Assembly: GCA_015999745.1 (NCBI GenBank)
Contig: JAECQP010000026.1
Location: forward strand, 1 to 47,607
Length of the DNA stretch: 47,607 nucleotides
Direction: 5' to 3'
DNA from: Sphingobacteriia bacterium
Lineage (GTDB): Bacteria > Bacteroidota > Bacteroidia > Chitinophagales > Chitinophagaceae
Shown here: positions 44,214 through 47,607 of the stretch, piece after piece
How the letters are laid out: each line of letters opens with the position of its first letter
Numbering within the stretch: the first letter of the stretch is position 1
Translations under genes and position numbers: made by a program
The notes under the pieces: generated by a model
The model's input: only the letters and a program-made list of their open reading frames with translations
Told to the model about the DNA's origin: nothing
Database searches by the model: none

Positions 44214-44932
44214 AAAAGATCCGTTGTATAGCCATTGACGATGAACCGCTGGCACTGGAATTACTGGAAGACAATATCAGTAAAGTGCCTTACCTGGAGC
44301 TTGTTGCCAGCTGCAGCAGCGCACTGGAAGCGATTCCTGTTTTGCAACAGGAGCCGGTTGACCTGATTTTTCTCGATATACAAATGCCCGGCATTAACGG
44401 GCTGCAATTCATTCAGAGCCTTACCAGCAAGCCCATGATCATATTGATCACCGCCTATGAAAAATATGCACTGGAAGGTTTCAATCTGGATGTTACAGAC
44501 TACCTGTTGAAGCCTGTTTCCCTGGACCGTTTTATAAAAGCCTGTGGGAAAGCCCTTGAACTGTACCAACTGAAACAAAAATCAAAAGAGGGAACCTCCG
44601 CTGCTGCAAACGGATTCTTTTTTGTGAATGCAGACTACAGCATGCTGAAGGTGGTAACGGCAGATGTGGTTTGGGTGGAAGGCTTAAAAGATTATGTAAA
44701 AATTCATCTGGCGGGCGCTGCAAAGCCCATTGTAACAAGAATGAGTATGAAAAATATGGAAGACCACCTGGTGCCTCCCGATTTCATCCGGATCCATAAA
44801 TCTTATATCGTTTCAGTAAAGTTCATCACTGCCATCCGCAAAAACAGCGTGTTCCTGAATGACCTGGAATTGCCTGTAAGCGAGCTCTACAAAGATTCCA
44901 TCGCCCATCTTACCGGAAAGCAGGCTTCCTGA
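44210..44932 (+). CDS. LytTR-family response regulator (second system)
   Basis: A 240-residue regulator with receiver pocket AIDDEP (Asp10, Asp11), phospho-acceptor Asp56 in IFLDIQMPG, ITAYEKYALEGF and LLKPVS, then a LytTR DNA-binding domain (VWVEGLKDYVKIHL, RMSMKNMEDHLVPPDFIRIH, KSYIVSV, ELPVSELYKD). The start codon is TTG at 44210, overlapping the kinase stop as TTGA. It probably binds the 21-bp repeat upstream of the kinase. The outer-membrane protein gene 103 nt downstream is a possible target. Confidence 0.92.
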   Translation: MKKIRCIAIDDEPLALELLEDNISKVPYLELVASCSSALEAIPVLQQEPVDLIFLDIQMPGINGLQFIQSLTSKPMIILITAYEKYALEGFNLDVTDYLLKPVSLDRFIKACGKALELYQLKQKSKEGTSAAANGFFFVNADYSMLKVVTADVVWVEGLKDYVKIHLAGAAKPIVTRMSMKNMEDHLVPPDFIRIHKSYIVSVKFITAIRKNSVFLNDLELPVSELYKDSIAHLTGKQAS

Positions 44933-45008
44933 TACTCCGGATATTCCCTTTTCGTCGCAAGATTCCTTCAAGTCATCTCATTTGTAAAAATGCCGTGATT
45001 CCCCGGTA

Positions 45009-45016
45009 TAGTTTTA
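45009..45016 (+). promoter_or_regulatory. Candidate -7 element of the outer-membrane receptor gene
   Basis: TAGTTTTA is a one-mismatch fit to TAnnTTTG, 19 nt upstream of the ATG at 45036. No 21-bp repeat like those of the two LytTR loci was found in this gap. Confidence 0.3.
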
Positions 45017-45035
45017 CATCATCAAAAATGAGATT

Positions 45036-47607
45036 ATGAAAACAATAATAGGAATCATACTAATTGGGGTAATGGCCTTTACAGCAGAAGCCCAGCCTCC
45101 CGGAGCAATGCCGCCGGCTGCTATGTCAAAAAACATCACCGGGCATATTTATGGTAAAGTAACGGATGCAGACAACAAGGCACTGGCAGACGTTTCTGTA
45201 ATACTGCTGCAGAAAAAAATTGATCCGGCGTCTAACACCAGTAAAGAAATTTTGCTGAAAGGTGTTGTTACAAAAGGGAAGGGCAGTTTCGACTTTGAGG
45301 AGCTGCCTGTTACAGGCCCGCTGGTGTTAAAAATTACCGCTTCTGGTTTTGAGCCATATGAGCAGGAGATCACATTCCTGCCTGCTGCAGGCGCAAGCCC
45401 GGGCACTATGCCATCCTTCGAAAAGGACCTGGGGAATATCCGGCTTACCCCTGCAGTGAACCAGCTGGAAGAAGTTACCGTGGTATCTACCAAACCACTT
45501 ATGAAACTGGAAGCCGATAAAAAAGTATTCAACGTAGAAAAGAATATGGTGAGCGTAGGTGGAACAGCTGTGGATGTTATGAAAAATGTACCCTCCGTGC
45601 AGGTGGATATAGATGGCAATGTGAAACTCAGAAACAGCGCCCCGCAATTATTGCTCGACGGCAGGGTTACTACATTAACCCTTGAACAGATTCCGGCAGA
45701 TGCCATTGAGAGCGTGGAGGTGATGTCTAATCCCTCTGCTAAATACGATGCTTCCGGCGGTGGTGGCGGTATCCTGAATATAGTGCTGAAAAAAAATAAA
45801 AAGCAGGGGTACAATGGATCTGTGAATGCCGGGGCAGACAATTACGGAGGCCTCAACGCGGGGATAGACCTGAACCTGCGTCAGCAGAAGTTCAATATTA
45901 CCGCCAGTTTTAACGGCAGGCAGATACAGGATAAAAGTACCGGTACAACAACCCGGTTGAATCTTTCCGATCTTCCTACAACACAATTAAACCAGCTGAA
46001 TAACGGAACAACCAGTGGTGGCATGAACTTCAGCAGATTGGGATTTGATTACCTGGCTACCAGTAAAACCACGTTCTCGCTGAACGGGTTTATGATGAAT
46101 GCCAATTTTAAACCCAATGATGTGAATGATATTTATACAGACACCCTTTTCCCTTCCTATAAAACCACCAGTTACAGCCAGCGTGTTTCCGGTATGGACA
46201 GGGGGTTTAATGGCCGTGGCCTGGCATTGGGGATCAAACATCTTTTCCCTAAGGAAGGGGAGGAACTGACCGTAGATGCCAACTATTTCACCGGAACCAG
46301 TTTCGGCGATGCACTTTACACCACCAATTACTACAATGGCAGCAGTAATATCGTGAACCAACAGGTGCAGAAGATCGTGAGCGATGGTGTGGACCGGAAT
46401 CTGATGTTACAGGCAGATTATATAAAACCTTTTTCTGCAGTAACAAAGCTGGAAACCGGCGTGCGTGTGGCCCTCAGGTCGAGGGAGAACAACAACTACA
46501 ACTACATGATGGATCAGGCAAGCGGAACCTTTGTACTGATACCTGCTCCTACCAGTAACTATACCAACAAAGACAATGTGTATGCAGCGTATGCGATGTT
46601 GAGCAGCAGCGTTAAGGATTTCAGTTACAAGATTGGCTTAAGGGCGGAAAGTTCCGATTACAGCGGCTTGCTGCAGTTAACCGGCCAGGAGTATAGCAAT
46701 AAGTATCCTGTAAGCCTGTTTCCTTCCGTTTTCCTGAGCCAGAAACTGAAAAATGACCAGGATCTGCAGTTCAGTTATACCCGCAGGGTCAATCGTCCCA
46801 ACTTCTTTCAACTGATTCCCTTTGCGGATTCAACCGATAAGCTCAATATAACCAAGGGTAATCCCGATCTGCTGCCGGAGTTCACCCAGTCTTTCGAACT
46901 GTCTTATATGAAGCGCTTTAAGGGTAATAACAGCATTATGGCGTCTGTGTATTATAAAAACTCCAGCAACCTGATCACCAGGTATGTGGATCAGCAAACA
47001 GATCCGGTTACAGGATCAACGGCCCTGATCAATACTTATATCAATGCCAATTCGGGTTATTCAACAGGTCTGGAGCTTACATCGGTGAACTATTTGAGCA
47101 AATGGCTCGACATCAGTACCAATATTAACCTGTATAATTCAAAAGTGAATGCCAGTAATGTTTCCAATTTGCAAACCGATCCCATGTGGAGCTGGTTTGG
47201 TAAATTCAACAGTAATTTCAAAGTAGCCTCCGGCTTAACACTGCAGTTGTCGGCTATGTACCAGTCAAAAACAAACCTGCCGGTAAATTCCGGCCAGGGA
47301 ATGTCAGGCCCTCCCGGAATGCAGGCGCAGAGCTCTTCCCAGGGATATATCAAGCCTTTTTACGGAGTGGATCTGGCTATCCGGAAAACCTTCCTTAAAA
47401 ACAATACCGCATCTGTTACATTGAGCGTGAATGATATTTTCAGATCAAGAACCAATGAGCAATATGCTTACTCCGGTTATTTTACACAGGACTACAGCAG
47501 GTTGCGTAACCCGCAGATGTTCCGGTTAACACTGTCATACCGCTTTGGTAAAATTGATGCCAGCCTGTTTAAGAGAAAAAGCAGCGGCTCTCTTCAGGCC
47601 GGATCAG
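45036..47607 (+). CDS. Outer-membrane beta-barrel receptor with carboxypeptidase-regulatory-like domain (3' end outside window)
   Basis: The ATG at 45036 opens a frame that stays open to the window edge, 857 codons. Signal peptide MKTIIGIILIGVMAFTAEAQ; then, from about residue 32, a carboxypeptidase-regulatory-like domain (NITGHIYGKVTDADNKALAD, VSVILLQ); then a plug-like domain (VDVMKNVPSVQVDIDGNVKL, LLLDGRV, IESVEVMSNPSAKYDASGGG) and a large barrel of the OMP_b-brl_3 type (SVNAGADNYGGLNAGIDLNL; FSYTRRVNRPNF-like stretch; LRNPQMFRLTLSYRFGK). The last visible residues are the usual basic tail, so only a short piece is missing. The transported or bound substrate is unknown; lies beside the second LytTR system. 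Confidence 0.9.
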   Translation, partial: MKTIIGIILIGVMAFTAEAQPPGAMPPAAMSKNITGHIYGKVTDADNKALADVSVILLQKKIDPASNTSKEILLKGVVTKGKGSFDFEELPVTGPLVLKITASGFEPYEQEITFLPAAGASPGTMPSFEKDLGNIRLTPAVNQLEEVTVVSTKPLMKLEADKKVFNVEKNMVSVGGTAVDVMKNVPSVQVDIDGNVKLRNSAPQLLLDGRVTTLTLEQIPADAIESVEVMSNPSAKYDASGGGGGILNIVLKKNKKQGYNGSVNAGADNYGGLNAGIDLNLRQQKFNITASFNGRQIQDKSTGTTTRLNLSDLPTTQLNQLNNGTTSGGMNFSRLGFDYLATSKTTFSLNGFMMNANFKPNDVNDIYTDTLFPSYKTTSYSQRVSGMDRGFNGRGLALGIKHLFPKEGEELTVDANYFTGTSFGDALYTTNYYNGSSNIVNQQVQKIVSDGVDRNLMLQADYIKPFSAVTKLETGVRVALRSRENNNYNYMMDQASGTFVLIPAPTSNYTNKDNVYAAYAMLSSSVKDFSYKIGLRAESSDYSGLLQLTGQEYSNKYPVSLFPSVFLSQKLKNDQDLQFSYTRRVNRPNFFQLIPFADSTDKLNITKGNPDLLPEFTQSFELSYMKRFKGNNSIMASVYYKNSSNLITRYVDQQTDPVTGSTALINTYINANSGYSTGLELTSVNYLSKWLDISTNINLYNSKVNASNVSNLQTDPMWSWFGKFNSNFKVASGLTLQLSAMYQSKTNLPVNSGQGMSGPPGMQAQSSSQGYIKPFYGVDLAIRKTFLKNNTASVTLSVNDIFRSRTNEQYAYSGYFTQDYSRLRNPQMFRLTLSYRFGKIDASLFKRKSSGSLQAGS

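Overview
The window reads as chromosomal DNA of a Bacteroidota bacterium, most likely of the Chitinophagaceae type. The signs are the gene families present (DUF5723 and DUF5777 barrels, fused alpha/beta E1 dehydrogenase, paired LytS/LytTR systems, an ECF sigma gene followed by a membrane-anchored barrel protein, DUF1573 proteins), several promoter-like boxes of the Bacteroidota type TAnnTTTG, and few Shine-Dalgarno sequences. This assignment is inference from family content; no rRNA or tRNA gene is present to confirm it.

Layout. 1-6678 (+): a compact haem operon, hemA(3' end)-hemC-hemD-hemE-hemB-hemL-hemN, running from glutamyl-tRNA to protoporphyrinogen IX by the C5 route; gltX, protoporphyrinogen oxidase and ferrochelatase are not in the window. 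6679-7812 (-): a membrane acyltransferase of the HGSNAT/DUF5009 type. 7926-11348: an AT-richer accessory block, in which a beta-barrel-like gene and a small HMA-like gene (-) diverge from a LytS/LytTR two-component pair (+). The shared intergenic region holds two mirror-image pairs of half-sites, each with 21-bp spacing. 11765-18280 (+): tetR and a complete RND efflux operon (adaptor, pump, outer-membrane factor) with three copies of a shared operator. 18367-21298 (-): aceB-aceA (glyoxylate shunt), divergent from an ScfR/RamB-type regulator (21401-22885, +) that probably controls it.

22934-26481 (-): a six-gene envelope operon of two cytochrome-c-like lipoproteins, an OB-fold protein, a YceI protein, a DUF5777 barrel and a Rieske lipoprotein. 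It looks like a periplasmic redox module of unknown purpose. 26577-28447 (-): an ECF sigma factor and a protein with a cytoplasmic N-terminus, one membrane helix and a C-terminal outer-membrane-barrel-like domain. 28608-28814 (+): a cold-shock protein. 28823-32535 (-): a DUF5723 protein, an aspartate-type aminotransferase and two DUF1573 proteins. 32679-35811 (+): fused 2-oxoacid dehydrogenase E1 and a SIMPL protein. 35812-38690 (-): a DCC-family protein, YebC and an APC amino-acid permease. 38831-43061 (+): GltP-like symporter, DedA, MFS transporter and a family 9 glycosyltransferase. 43167-44932 (+): a second LytS/LytTR pair, again preceded by a 21-bp-spaced direct repeat. 45036-end (+): an outer-membrane beta-barrel receptor cut by the window edge.

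The strongest leads for something undescribed are the LytTR divergon at about 7.9-11.3 kb with its symmetrical operators, and the six-gene redox operon at 22.9-26.5 kb. All motif, spacing and start-codon statements were read by eye from the sequence. Family names rest on recognised motifs, not on database searches.
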